The notes under the pieces are model-generated. The model worked only from the letters and a program-made list of their open reading frames with translations, did not search any database and was not told the DNA's origin. A stretch of 64,000 bases of DNA from CAWGJF01 sp963822905 (GTDB taxonomy: Bacteria > Bacteroidota > Ignavibacteria > Ignavibacteriales > Ignavibacteriaceae). A program made the position numbers and the translations under genes. Position 1 is the stretch's first letter. Each line of letters starts with the position of its first letter. This document shows positions 1 through 8,685 of the stretch, piece after piece. The DNA is taken from the NCBI GenBank assembly GCA_963822905.1, contig CAWGJF010000002.1, forward strand, positions 248,001-312,000, in the 5' to 3' direction.

Positions 1-833
1 ATTTAATAAATGCTGAAGAAGTAATCGAAATGGGTGACTCGCCTACAAACTCATTAAAAACCAAACCAAATTCATCCATTGTAAGAGGTGCTAATTTAGT
101 CAAAGAAAAAAAAGTTGACGCATTTGTGAGTGCCGGGAACACTGGTGCTATGATGTCAGCTTCAACTTTAATTATGGGAAGAATTCCCGGTGTTGGCAGA
201 CCAACTATCGGTGCCGAAATGCCAAGTATCGGAAGGGTTTGTTATTTTTATGATGTGGGTGCTGGTAAAGATGCGAAGCCTCAACATCTTTTTGAATATG
301 CAATTATGGGTTCTATTTTTGCAAAGGAAATGGGAGGCGTAGAAAATCCAACAATTGGATTGCTGAGTATGGGAGAAGAAGAAAGTAAGGGCAATGAAGT
401 TACTCTTGCTGCTTATAAACTTCTTAAAGAATCACAATTAAACTTTATCGGAAATGTTGAAGGACGTGATATTCTTACTGGTAAAGCCGATGTGATTGTG
501 TGTGATGGTTTTATTGGAAATATAATCTTAAAGTTTGGTGAATCTGTTCCGGCTTTATTAAAACATTTATTGAAATCAACTGCAGAAAAAAGCTTTATTG
601 ATAAATTAAAAATTGGGTTGGTTCAGAGTACTTTAAGAAAATCATTAAAGTCAATGGATTACCAGGAACATGGTGGTGTTCCCTTGCTTGGAGTAAATGG
701 AATTAGTATTATTGGTCATGGATCAAGCTCAGAAAAAGCAATTAAAAATATGGTTAACCGCGCTTATGAGATGCATAAGAAAAAGTTAATCAAGAAAATT
801 GAAAAATCAATTAATAGTTTTAGTAAAAATTAG
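1..833 (+). CDS. plsX: Phosphate acyltransferase PlsX, 5' end cut by window edge
   Basis: PlsX makes acyl-phosphate from acyl-ACP at the start of phospholipid synthesis. The frame is open from base 3, so the visible ATG at base 30 is internal and roughly the first 60 residues of the usual ~335 lie outside the window. Conserved PlsX stretches are visible: EVIEMGDSP at the left edge, the VSAGNTGAMMSAS segment, and the C-terminal HGGVPLLGVNG motif. It is the first visible gene of a same-strand fatty acid operon, 12 bases before fabH. The identification rests on these motifs and on the classical plsX-fabH-fabD-fabG-acpP-fabF order. Confidence 0.96.
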   Translation, partial: LINAEEVIEMGDSPTNSLKTKPNSSIVRGANLVKEKKVDAFVSAGNTGAMMSASTLIMGRIPGVGRPTIGAEMPSIGRVCYFYDVGAGKDAKPQHLFEYAIMGSIFAKEMGGVENPTIGLLSMGEEESKGNEVTLAAYKLLKESQLNFIGNVEGRDILTGKADVIVCDGFIGNIILKFGESVPALLKHLLKSTAEKSFIDKLKIGLVQSTLRKSLKSMDYQEHGGVPLLGVNGISIIGHGSSSEKAIKNMVNRAYEMHKKKLIKKIEKSINSFSKN

Positions 834-845
834 CAATAGGTATAA

Positions 846-1850
846 ATGAATAGAGATTCAAAATATTCAGCAGCAATAACAGCGTTGGGGATGTATTTTC
901 CGGAGAAAATTTATGACAATAAATATTTCGAAAGCATTGTAGATACAAAAGACGAATGGATTGTATCCAGAACCGGAATTAAAGAAAGAAGAATACTCGA
1001 AAATGGAGCCACAAGTGATCTTGCAGCTAAGGCTGCAGAAGATCTCCTTAAAACTCATAATATTTCTCCGGCTGAAATCGATGTAATAATTGTTTCAACT
1101 GTTACCCCGGATATGTTTTTTCCTGCAACAGCATGTCTTGTTCAGGAAAAAATAGGAGCAAAAAATGCGTGGGGATTTGATTTATCTGCAGCTTGTTCAG
1201 GTTTTTTATTTGGTTACCAAACGGGATGTGCTTTGATTGAAAGTGGACAATATAAAAAGGTTTTGGTTATTGGTGCAGATAAAATGAGTGCAATTACTGA
1301 TTATACTGATAGAAATACCTGTATACTTTTTGGCGATGGAGGAGCTGCCATATTGCTTGAACCTTCTGAAGATAAAAGTTTGGGTTTGCAGGATTCAATA
1401 TTGCATATTGATGGGAGTGGGCAGGAAGCATTATATATGAAAGGTGGTGGAAGTTTAAATCCTCCTACACACGAAACTATTGATAATAAAATGCATTTCA
1501 TTTATCAGGATGGTAAAGCTGTTTTCAAAGTTGCAGTTAAAGGTATGGCAGATGTTTCTTATGAATTAATGAAAAAAAATAATTTAACCGGGGAGGATGT
1601 TGCATATCTTGTTCCGCACCAGGCAAATATGCGCATTATTGATGCAACTGCTGAAAGAATGGGCTTAAGTAAAGATAAGGTTACTATTAATATTGATAGA
1701 TATGGTAATACTACAGCTGCAACCATTCCATCTTGTCTTGTTGAATACTATCGTAATGGAAAAATCAAAAAAGGTGATAAATTAATTTTGTCCGCTTTTG
1801 GTGCAGGATACACGTGGGGCTCCTGTTATCTTGTTTGGGCAATTGATTAA
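846..1850 (+). CDS. fabH: Beta-ketoacyl-ACP synthase III (KAS III)
   Basis: FabH starts fatty acid chains by condensing acetyl-CoA (or another primer) with malonyl-ACP in the cytosol. The 334-residue length is typical. The catalytic triad is visible: Cys117 in SAACSGF, His258 in VPHQANMRI and Asn288 in DRYGNTTAAT. The N-terminal TDEWI/SRTGI-type region appears as DEWIVSRTGIKERR. It lies 12 bases after plsX and 27 bases before fabD, so it is probably co-transcribed. Whether the primer is straight or branched cannot be told from the sequence alone. Confidence 0.97.
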   Translation: MNRDSKYSAAITALGMYFPEKIYDNKYFESIVDTKDEWIVSRTGIKERRILENGATSDLAAKAAEDLLKTHNISPAEIDVIIVSTVTPDMFFPATACLVQEKIGAKNAWGFDLSAACSGFLFGYQTGCALIESGQYKKVLVIGADKMSAITDYTDRNTCILFGDGGAAILLEPSEDKSLGLQDSILHIDGSGQEALYMKGGGSLNPPTHETIDNKMHFIYQDGKAVFKVAVKGMADVSYELMKKNNLTGEDVAYLVPHQANMRIIDATAERMGLSKDKVTINIDRYGNTTAATIPSCLVEYYRNGKIKKGDKLILSAFGAGYTWGSCYLVWAID

Positions 1851-1877
1851 TTCTTCGCGTGTCAAATAAAAAAATAT

Positions 1878-2792
1878 ATGGGTAAAAAAGCTTTTCTTTT
1901 TCCGGGTCAGGGCTCACAGTATGTAGGCATGGCTAAAGATCTTGTTGAAAATTCTGTTGAAGCCAAAGAAATGATACTCACTGCTGATGATGCATTAGGA
2001 GTTAATTTATCATTTCTTATGTTTAACGGACCAGAGAATGAACTTAAACAAACAGAATTTACACAGCCTGCAATTTTTTTACATAGTGTTGTACTTAGTA
2101 GTTTGATCCGTACTCTTGAACCAGATGGAGTGGCAGGTCATTCATTAGGTGAATATTCCGCTCTGGTTGCGGCAAAAGCAATTCAGTTTCATGAAGCTAT
2201 CAAGTTAGTACGTGAACGAGGTAAAGCAATGCAGGAAGCTGGAATTAAAAATAAAGGAACGATGGCTGCTGTTATTGGATTAGCACCTGAACAAGTAAAT
2301 GAAATTTGTAAAAAAGCTTCTACTGAAGGAATTGTTCAGGCTGCTAATTTTAACTCTGTAGGACAAATCGTGATATCAGGTTCAGAAGCCGGTGTTAAGA
2401 AAGCTATGGAACTTTCTAAAGAAGCTGGAGCGAAAGTTGTTAAAGAACTTTTTGTAAGCGCAGCTTTTCATTCTCCACTAATGGAGCCAGCTCAGGCACA
2501 GCTTGATAAAGCTTTAAGTGCTACTCATTTTTACAATTCAAAAATTCCTGTTTATGCAAATGTAAGTGCTAAGCCGGTTTTTGAATCAACCGAAATAAAA
2601 AAATTACTTTCAGAGCAGGTTACTTCACCAGTGAGATGGGAAGAAACCATTCGTAATATGATAGATGATGGATTTGATGAATTTTATGAGGTTGGTCCGG
2701 GAAATGTATTACAGGGATTATTAAAACGAATAAACCCGGATGTTAAGAAATTCGGTATTGATAAATTTTCCGATGTGGAGAAGTTCATTTAA
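1878..2792 (+). CDS. fabD: Malonyl-CoA:ACP transacylase
   Basis: FabD moves malonyl groups from CoA to acyl carrier protein. The 304-residue protein starts with the FPGQGSQ oxyanion-hole motif and carries the nucleophile Ser89 in GHSLGEYSA. The catalytic His lies in the AAFHSPLM segment. Its TAA stop shares one base with the ATG of the next gene, a translationally coupled arrangement. Length and motifs fit a stand-alone FabD rather than a polyketide synthase domain. Confidence 0.97.
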   Translation: MGKKAFLFPGQGSQYVGMAKDLVENSVEAKEMILTADDALGVNLSFLMFNGPENELKQTEFTQPAIFLHSVVLSSLIRTLEPDGVAGHSLGEYSALVAAKAIQFHEAIKLVRERGKAMQEAGIKNKGTMAAVIGLAPEQVNEICKKASTEGIVQAANFNSVGQIVISGSEAGVKKAMELSKEAGAKVVKELFVSAAFHSPLMEPAQAQLDKALSATHFYNSKIPVYANVSAKPVFESTEIKKLLSEQVTSPVRWEETIRNMIDDGFDEFYEVGPGNVLQGLLKRINPDVKKFGIDKFSDVEKFI

Positions 2793-3412
2793 TGGCAGAA
2801 AAAGAAATTCTAACTGAAAAAAAGTTTACAAAAAAGATAAATGGTCTTTATATAGATCCAATCATCTTTACATTTAAATTTGCTTGTAATTGTACCGGTG
2901 AATGTTGTCATTATGGAGTTTATACAGATAAAAAAGAGCACGATATTATTTTAGATATTGAAGATAAAATTCTACCTTTGTTTGATGAAACCCAGGAAAA
3001 AAATAATGAGAAATGGTTCGAACCGCCGGAGGAAGATGAAGATTTTGAATCTGGTATTGCAGTTGGTACAGAAGTAATTAATGGGAAATGTTCATTTCTC
3101 GATAGTGAAGGTCTTTGCGTATTACAGAAATTAGCATTAATTGAGGGTGAGCATAAATGGAAATATAAACCTATTTACTGTGTTTTGTTTCCGCTCACTA
3201 CTTTTGAAGGCGCATTAACAATTGATGATGAACATCTTGAGAGATTAAAAACCTGTAATAAAATACCGAACAATGAAAAAACAATCTATGAATCCTGCAA
3301 AGAAGAATTAAAATATTTTTTTGGAGAAGAAGGATTTAAGGAATTAGAAGAATACAGAACAACGTATTTAAAGGAGATTCAATTTGGAAAAGATGGAAAT
3401 GGTCACAAATAA
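2792..3412 (+). CDS. Cysteine-rich putative metal-binding protein (DUF3109/YkgJ-like)
   Basis: This 206-residue soluble protein is rich in cysteine: a CNCTGECCHYG cluster near residue 33, single Cys in GKCSF and GLCVLQ, then YCVLFP, TCNK and ESCKEE. The pattern resembles the DUF3109/YkgJ families, which are thought to hold zinc or an iron-sulfur cluster; the exact function is unknown. It overlaps the fabD stop by one base, and the fabG start lies inside its 3' end, so it is embedded in the fatty acid operon. The family label comes from pattern recall; the Cys pattern itself is seen directly. Confidence 0.75.
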   Translation: MAEKEILTEKKFTKKINGLYIDPIIFTFKFACNCTGECCHYGVYTDKKEHDIILDIEDKILPLFDETQEKNNEKWFEPPEEDEDFESGIAVGTEVINGKCSFLDSEGLCVLQKLALIEGEHKWKYKPIYCVLFPLTTFEGALTIDDEHLERLKTCNKIPNNEKTIYESCKEELKYFFGEEGFKELEEYRTTYLKEIQFGKDGNGHK

Positions 3413-4157
3413 ACGTGCTATTGTAACCGGTGGCACCCGCGGCATTGGTAGAGCAATAGTAAAAGAACTGGCAAAAAAAAGTTGTTGTGGTGTTTTATTT
3501 TCTGATGTTGCTTTCGTTTACAACAGCTGTGATGAATGTGCCGATGAACTTCAAAAAGAAATTGATCATCCGGGAACACAAATTTATGCTTTTAAAGCAG
3601 ATGCTTCTTCTTTGGATCAGGCTGAAGCAACGGTGCAGGCGGCAGTTGAAAAACTTGGAGGAGTCGATATTCTTGTTAACAACGCAGGAATAACGCGCGA
3701 CAATCTTTTACTTCGAATGACTGAAAAAGATTTTGATGATGTTATAAATGCAAATCTCAAAAGCGTTTTCAATTATACAAAAGCTGCGATGAAACATATG
3801 ATCAAACAAAAGTATGGCAGGATTGTTAATATAGCATCTGTTGTTGGAATTATTGGAAATGCCGGACAGTCAAACTACGCAGCTTCTAAAGCCGGCGTAA
3901 TTGGTTTTACTAAATCAATTGCAAGAGAACTTGCATCGAGAAATATTACGGTTAATGCAATTGCACCAGGTTACATCCAAACTGATATGACTAATAAGTT
4001 AAACGATGAACAAAGGAATAAATTGTTAAGTACAATTCCGGCAGGCAGAATGGGTACACCAGAAGATATTGCCCGTGCTGTTGCCTTTTTGTGCAGTAAT
4101 GATGCCGATTATATTACGGGTCAAGTTCTTGCTGTTGATGGTGGAATGACAATGTAA
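3384..4157 (+). CDS. fabG: 3-oxoacyl-ACP reductase (SDR family), TTG start
   Basis: FabG reduces 3-oxoacyl-ACP with NADPH. The SDR hallmarks are present: the GGTRGIG cofactor loop (16-22), NNAG (99-102), catalytic Ser152, and Tyr165/Lys169 in the YAASK motif. The TTG start is chosen because AAGGAG at 3371-3376 lies 7 bases upstream; the ATG at 3393 would be 16 bases away. The gene overlaps the preceding gene by 29 bases. An unusual feature is a cysteine-bearing segment between beta strands 1 and 2, with Cys34, Cys35, Cys49 and Cys52, where most FabG proteins have a short NADPH-specificity loop. Confidence 0.95.
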   Translation: MEKMEMVTNKRAIVTGGTRGIGRAIVKELAKKSCCGVLFSDVAFVYNSCDECADELQKEIDHPGTQIYAFKADASSLDQAEATVQAAVEKLGGVDILVNNAGITRDNLLLRMTEKDFDDVINANLKSVFNYTKAAMKHMIKQKYGRIVNIASVVGIIGNAGQSNYAASKAGVIGFTKSIARELASRNITVNAIAPGYIQTDMTNKLNDEQRNKLLSTIPAGRMGTPEDIARAVAFLCSNDADYITGQVLAVDGGMTM

Positions 4158-4180
4158 TTTGTTTGTTAGAATCCTATTTT

Positions 4181-4192
4181 GTTAAATTTAAC
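4181..4192. promoter_or_regulatory. Perfect 12-base palindrome upstream of acpP
   Basis: GTTAAATTTAAC is an exact palindrome in the 91-base gap between fabG and acpP. The position would suit an operator or a promoter element serving acpP, which is often made in excess of its neighbours. The local AT bias makes a chance palindrome possible, and no known operator consensus is matched. Confidence 0.25.
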
Positions 4193-4248
4193 TATTATAA
4201 TAAAACTGTTAACTATTTCATCACTTAAAACAAATACAGGAGCCAAAA

Positions 4249-4482
4249 ATGGACGTTGCAGCTAAAGTAAAAGAGATAATTATTGATAAGCTTGGAGTAG
4301 AAGAATCCCAGATTACCAACGAAGCTTCTTTTACAAACGATTTAGGAGCAGATTCACTTGATATCGTTGAATTAGTAATGGGTTTTGAGAGTACATTCCA
4401 AATTTCAATCCCTGATGAAGATGCTGAAAAAATTGGAACAGTAGGAGATGCTGTTAAATACCTTTCAGAAAAATTAGGATAA
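4249..4482 (+). CDS. acpP: Acyl carrier protein
   Basis: ACP carries growing acyl chains on a 4'-phosphopantetheine arm. The protein has 77 residues, is acidic, and shows the attachment site Ser36 in GADSLDIVELVM. An AGGAG sequence lies a few bases upstream of the ATG. It has its own 91-base upstream gap and a 71-base gap to fabF, so separate promoter activity is possible inside the operon. Confidence 0.98.
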   Translation: MDVAAKVKEIIIDKLGVEESQITNEASFTNDLGADSLDIVELVMGFESTFQISIPDEDAEKIGTVGDAVKYLSEKLG

Positions 4483-4553
4483 ATTTTGCCTGGATCGGAA
4501 CTTTCTTTAATACAGATTTTCCTGTCCCTTCATAAATTTATTCAACATCTTAT

Positions 4554-5807
4554 ATGATGATGACCAAGCGAAGAGTTGTAGTAACAGGCATGGGTGTAAT
4601 CACTCCCATTGGTAATAGCCTTACTGAATATTGGCAAGGTTTATTGCAAGGGAAAAATGGAATAGATTACATTACAAAGTTTGATACTACAAAATTCGAT
4701 ACAAAATTTGCTGCTGAAGTAAAAAATTTCTCACCTGAAGATTATCTTGATAAAAAAATAATCCGCAGATTAGATCCATTTTGTCAGTTTGCACTAATTT
4801 CTTCCGATATGGCAATGAAAGATTCTGGATTAAATCTAGAATCAATAGATCTTGAAAAATTCGGAGTTATTTATGGAAGCGGAATTGGTGGAATGAAAAC
4901 ACTTCAGGAACAGCATTATGTTTTTTTTGAAAATAATGATCCAAAGAAAATTAGCCCCTTCTTTGTCCCGATGATGATTTCTGATATCGCAGCGGGACAA
5001 ATTTCAATCAGGTTTGGACTCAAGGGACCGAATTATGCGACGACATCTGCCTGCGCCACAGCTTCACATGCAATTTCAGACGCATTTATTTTGATTCAGA
5101 GAGGAAGTGCTGATTTAATGATTTGTGGTGGATCTGAAGCGGCAATCACTGAGATTGCCATTGGTGGATTCAATGCAATGAGAGCCTTATCTACATGGAA
5201 TGATAGAGTTAAAGAGGCATCACGTCCATTCGATTTAGATAGAAATGGATTTGTAATGGGTGAGGGTGCCGGGACATTGATTCTCGAGGAGTACAGTCAC
5301 GCCAAAAAACGAGGTGCAAAAATTTACGGCGAAATTTCTGGAATCGGATTAACTGGCGATGCTCATCATATTACAGCTCCGGCACCTGGTGGTGAAGGAG
5401 CAATCAGATCAATGAAAGAAGCTTTAAGAGATGCAGAAGTTGTTCCCGATGAAATTGCCTATGTAAATGCACATGGGACTTCAACTCAATTAAATGATGT
5501 GAATGAGACAAATGCGATTAAAAAAGTTTTTGGTGAGCATGCTTTTGAGATGGTAATTAGTTCGACTAAATCTATGACCGGGCATTTACTCGGTGCAGCC
5601 GGTGGAATTGAAGCTGTTGCAACTTTATTGGCTATACAAAATGGGATTATTCCGCCAACGATCAACTTAACAAAGCCTGATCCTGAATGTGATTTAAATT
5701 ATAGTCCTAATAAATCGACCAAAAAAGAAATTAGATATGCAATAAGCAATACTTTTGGTTTCGGGGGACATAACGCATCAATTCTCTTTAAAAAATTTGA
5801 GGATTAG
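4554..5807 (+). CDS. fabF: Beta-ketoacyl-ACP synthase II (KAS II)
   Basis: FabF elongates acyl-ACP by decarboxylative condensation with malonyl-ACP. The 417-residue length is typical. The Cys-His-His triad is visible: Cys167 in TTSACATASH, His307 in NAHGTST and His344 in TGHLLGAAGG. Three ATG codons follow one another at 4554, 4557 and 4560 without a clear SD, so the exact start is uncertain by two residues. The rnc start lies two bases after its stop. Confidence 0.97.
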   Translation: MMMTKRRVVVTGMGVITPIGNSLTEYWQGLLQGKNGIDYITKFDTTKFDTKFAAEVKNFSPEDYLDKKIIRRLDPFCQFALISSDMAMKDSGLNLESIDLEKFGVIYGSGIGGMKTLQEQHYVFFENNDPKKISPFFVPMMISDIAAGQISIRFGLKGPNYATTSACATASHAISDAFILIQRGSADLMICGGSEAAITEIAIGGFNAMRALSTWNDRVKEASRPFDLDRNGFVMGEGAGTLILEEYSHAKKRGAKIYGEISGIGLTGDAHHITAPAPGGEGAIRSMKEALRDAEVVPDEIAYVNAHGTSTQLNDVNETNAIKKVFGEHAFEMVISSTKSMTGHLLGAAGGIEAVATLLAIQNGIIPPTINLTKPDPECDLNYSPNKSTKKEIRYAISNTFGFGGHNASILFKKFED

Positions 5808-5809
5808 TT

Positions 5810-6604
5810 TTGGATCCTGATCGGTCGCGTGTATTATCCAAGTTAAAGAATCTCTTTCGTTTTCGTTCTTCTCAAAAAACCAATCAACCTTTATTAACTG
5901 CAAAACAAATAAGCTCCATCGAAAAACTGACTGGTCATAAAATCAACAATCAAAAATTTTACACACAAGCACTTATTCATAGATCATTTCTTGAACACAA
6001 TGAAGAAATTGATCTATCGAACGAAAGACTTGAGTTTCTTGGTGATTCAGTTTTAAATCTCATAATCGGGGAATTCTTATTTAAAAAATATCCTGAAGAA
6101 GAAGAGGGCTTTTTAACAAAAGTCAGAGCTAAAATAGTAAACCGTAAAACATTGGGTGAAGCAGGTGAAAGATTGAAGCTTGGAGATTACCTACTGCTTG
6201 GAAGTAATTTGACCAGGGGAACAGTTTATAATTCCAAATCGATTTTGTCTGATACTTTTGAAGCCTTAATCGGTGCAGTATATCTTGATAATGGACTCGA
6301 AGCTTGCAAATCATTTTTGTTAAAATCATTAATTAAACCAATAATGCAGGAAGGGGAGCATCTTATTGATGAAAATTATAAAAGCCAGTTATTGGAACAT
6401 GCTCAGGCTAACAAAATGGAAATTCCATATTACGAGGTAATTAATGAGGAGGGTCCACAACATGATAGGATTTTTACTGTAAAAGTGTCGTTAGGCAAAG
6501 AAGTTTCAGGAATTGGCAAAGGAAAAAGTAAAAAGTCTGCGGAACAGAATGCAGCGCATGAAGCTATGGATAGACTAATCCCGGGAAATTTCACACCAAA
6601 ATAA
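5810..6604 (+). CDS. rnc: Ribonuclease III, TTG start
   Basis: RNase III cuts double-stranded RNA, including rRNA precursors. The catalytic signature NERLEFLGDSVLNL is near residue 80, and a dsRNA-binding domain fills about residues 190-255 (GKGKSKKSAEQNAAHEA at its end). The start is TTG at 5810; GAGG at 5799-5802, inside the end of fabF, sits 7 bases upstream. There is an N-terminal extension of about 30 basic residues before the RNase III fold. rnc commonly follows acpP-fabF in bacteria. Confidence 0.96.
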   Translation: MDPDRSRVLSKLKNLFRFRSSQKTNQPLLTAKQISSIEKLTGHKINNQKFYTQALIHRSFLEHNEEIDLSNERLEFLGDSVLNLIIGEFLFKKYPEEEEGFLTKVRAKIVNRKTLGEAGERLKLGDYLLLGSNLTRGTVYNSKSILSDTFEALIGAVYLDNGLEACKSFLLKSLIKPIMQEGEHLIDENYKSQLLEHAQANKMEIPYYEVINEEGPQHDRIFTVKVSLGKEVSGIGKGKSKKSAEQNAAHEAMDRLIPGNFTPK

Positions 6605-6621
6605 ATAACTTACAGGTTATT
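6604..6621 (+). terminator. Weak hairpin after rnc
   Basis: AATAAC at 6604-6609 pairs with GTTATT at 6616-6621 across a 6-base loop, followed by a T-rich stretch. The stem is AT-rich and would be weak. Position right after the last gene of the fatty acid operon is the main support. Confidence 0.3.
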
Positions 6622-6736
6622 ATTTTATACAATTATCCGACCTAAAAAATTTCCATTATTTCTTTAAATTTACCTTTCAAATTTAATTGTTCTTTACAGA
6701 GTTCTTTTTATTCAATTTAAAAATAGAGAGATATTT

Positions 6737-8671
6737 ATGAATGGTTTTGATCATCCTGATAAATTTGTAAACAGGCATGTAGGTCCGACAAATAAAGAAA
6801 TATTGCATATGGTTAAAGCGTGTGGTGTTGAATCTATTGATCAATTAATTGAACAGACTATTCCGGAACAGATAATATTAACAAATTCTTTAAATTTAAC
6901 AGAACCGGTTAATGAACATATTTTCATTGAAGATTTGAAAAGAATAGCTTCTGCAAATAAGATATTTAAATCTTACATCGGTATGGGGTATCATCCTAAT
7001 ATTTTACCCCCGGTTATTCAAAGAAACATTCTGGAAAATCCGGGTTGGTACACGCAATATACACCGTACCAGGCAGAAATCGCCCAGGGTAGGCTTGAAG
7101 CTCTACTTAATTTTCAAACTGTTGTTTCAGATTTGACCGCGATGGAAATTGCTAATGCTTCTTTATTGGATGAAGGAACAGCCGCCGCTGAAGCAATGAT
7201 AATGTTTTATAACATCAGACCGAAAAATAAAAAAGAAGCAAATGTTTTCTATGTATCTGAGGAGTGTTACCCGCAAACCCTGGATGTTTTGAAGACAAGA
7301 GCAAATCCTCTTGGGATTAAATTAGAAATCGGTGATGTTAGAAATGTAAAACTTTCGGAAGAAGTTTTCGGAATCCTTGTTCAATATCCTGCGGGGAATG
7401 GAGAAATAAGAGATTATTCTGAGTTGTTCAAATTAGCTGACGAAAAAAATATTTTTAAAGTAGTAGCAGCGGATTTAATTAGCCTGACTTTACTAACTCC
7501 TCCTGGTGAATTGGGTGCAGATGCTGTTGTGGGTTCAACACAAAGATTTGGTGTGCCAATGGGATTTGGTGGACCTCATGCTGCTTTCCTGGCAACAAAA
7601 GAAGAATTTAAAAGAAACATACCCGGAAGAATTATTGGGATTTCATTGGATGCTCAGGGAAATAAAGCTTATAGGATGGCTTTGCAAACAAGAGAGCAAC
7701 ATATTCGAAGAGAAAAAGCAACAAGTAATATTTGTACAGCACAAGTTCTACTTGCTGTTATCGCCGGAATGTATGCTGTTTATCATGGTCCGGATGGATT
7801 AAAAGAAATTGCTGAGAGGATAAGAAAATTCACCAGAATTTTGGATTTGGCACTAAAAGAATTTGGCTTTAAGCAAATTAATAAACATTACTTTGATACT
7901 CTTCAAATAGAATCTGATTTCCAAACTTGTGCAAAAATTAAATCTTTATCTGAAAGTGAGATGATCAACTTCAGGTATATCGATGATAAGCATATTGGGA
8001 TTTCTTTAAATGAAGCAACGGAAGAGAGAGACATAATTCAGCTTGTAAACTTATTTGCAGAAATAGCTGACCAAAAAACAGATAGTTCTTTTTTATTAAA
8101 TCTATCTAAAGAAACGGATAAAAACTTTGAAAACTTCTTATCACGTAAATCAAAGTTTTTAACCCAGGATGTTTTTAATACATATCATTCAGAAACAGAA
8201 TTGCTTCGCTACATGAAAATGCTGGAAAACAGAGATTTATCTTTAGCTCATTCTATGACCCCACTTGGTTCCTGCACTATGAAATTAAATGCAACAACAG
8301 AAATGCTTCCGATTACCTGGGATGAGTTTGCAAACATTCATCCATTTGCTCCCTCAAATCAGACATTGGGCTATCAGCAGATATTTAAAGAATTGGAAAA
8401 AGATCTTGCAGAAATCACTGGATTTTCAGCAGTTTCACTTCAGCCAAATTCCGGAGCACAGGGTGAATACACTGGATTAATGGTGATTCGTGAATATCAC
8501 AAACATCGTGGAGAAGGAAATAGGAATGTTGTTTTAATTCCATCTTCTGCTCATGGAACAAATCCCGCTAGCGCTGTTATGGCGGGAATGAAAGTAATGG
8601 TTGTTAGTTGTGATGAGCGTGGAAACATTGATATTAATGATTTAAAAAGAAAGTTGAAGCAAACAAGATAA
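6737..8671 (+). CDS. gcvP: Glycine dehydrogenase (P-protein), N-terminal two thirds; frame broken at 3' end
   Basis: The P-protein decarboxylates glycine in the glycine cleavage system. This 644-residue frame covers the N-terminal half (starting NRHVGPTNKEI) and the start of the C-terminal half (SMTPLGSCTMKLN, SAHGTNPASAVMAGM). It then runs into an artificial tail, KLKQTR, and stops. Family members have about 950-970 residues, and the remainder follows in the next frame from about 8653. A single base appears to be missing in the run AAAAAGAAAG at 8644-8653: restoring one A joins DLKR to KVEANKINLAALMITYPS. The PLP lysine is in the downstream part, so this fragment alone should be inactive. 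Confidence 0.9.
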   Translation: MNGFDHPDKFVNRHVGPTNKEILHMVKACGVESIDQLIEQTIPEQIILTNSLNLTEPVNEHIFIEDLKRIASANKIFKSYIGMGYHPNILPPVIQRNILENPGWYTQYTPYQAEIAQGRLEALLNFQTVVSDLTAMEIANASLLDEGTAAAEAMIMFYNIRPKNKKEANVFYVSEECYPQTLDVLKTRANPLGIKLEIGDVRNVKLSEEVFGILVQYPAGNGEIRDYSELFKLADEKNIFKVVAADLISLTLLTPPGELGADAVVGSTQRFGVPMGFGGPHAAFLATKEEFKRNIPGRIIGISLDAQGNKAYRMALQTREQHIRREKATSNICTAQVLLAVIAGMYAVYHGPDGLKEIAERIRKFTRILDLALKEFGFKQINKHYFDTLQIESDFQTCAKIKSLSESEMINFRYIDDKHIGISLNEATEERDIIQLVNLFAEIADQKTDSSFLLNLSKETDKNFENFLSRKSKFLTQDVFNTYHSETELLRYMKMLENRDLSLAHSMTPLGSCTMKLNATTEMLPITWDEFANIHPFAPSNQTLGYQQIFKELEKDLAEITGFSAVSLQPNSGAQGEYTGLMVIREYHKHRGEGNRNVVLIPSSAHGTNPASAVMAGMKVMVVSCDERGNIDINDLKRKLKQTR

Positions 8672-8685
8672 ACCTTGCAGCATTA

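Noticed and set aside
459..466. Placeholder finding in the plsX region
   Set aside because: It reports no observation and has interest zero; it should be ignored.
6622..6736. Glycine riboswitch upstream of gcvP
   Set aside because: The leader is only AT-rich spacer of 115 bases without the conserved riboswitch elements.
8644..8660. Programmed -1 frameshift in gcvP
   Set aside because: A slippery-like A-AAG is present, but no known precedent exists in this family and a sequencing or true mutation is simpler; kept only as an open alternative.
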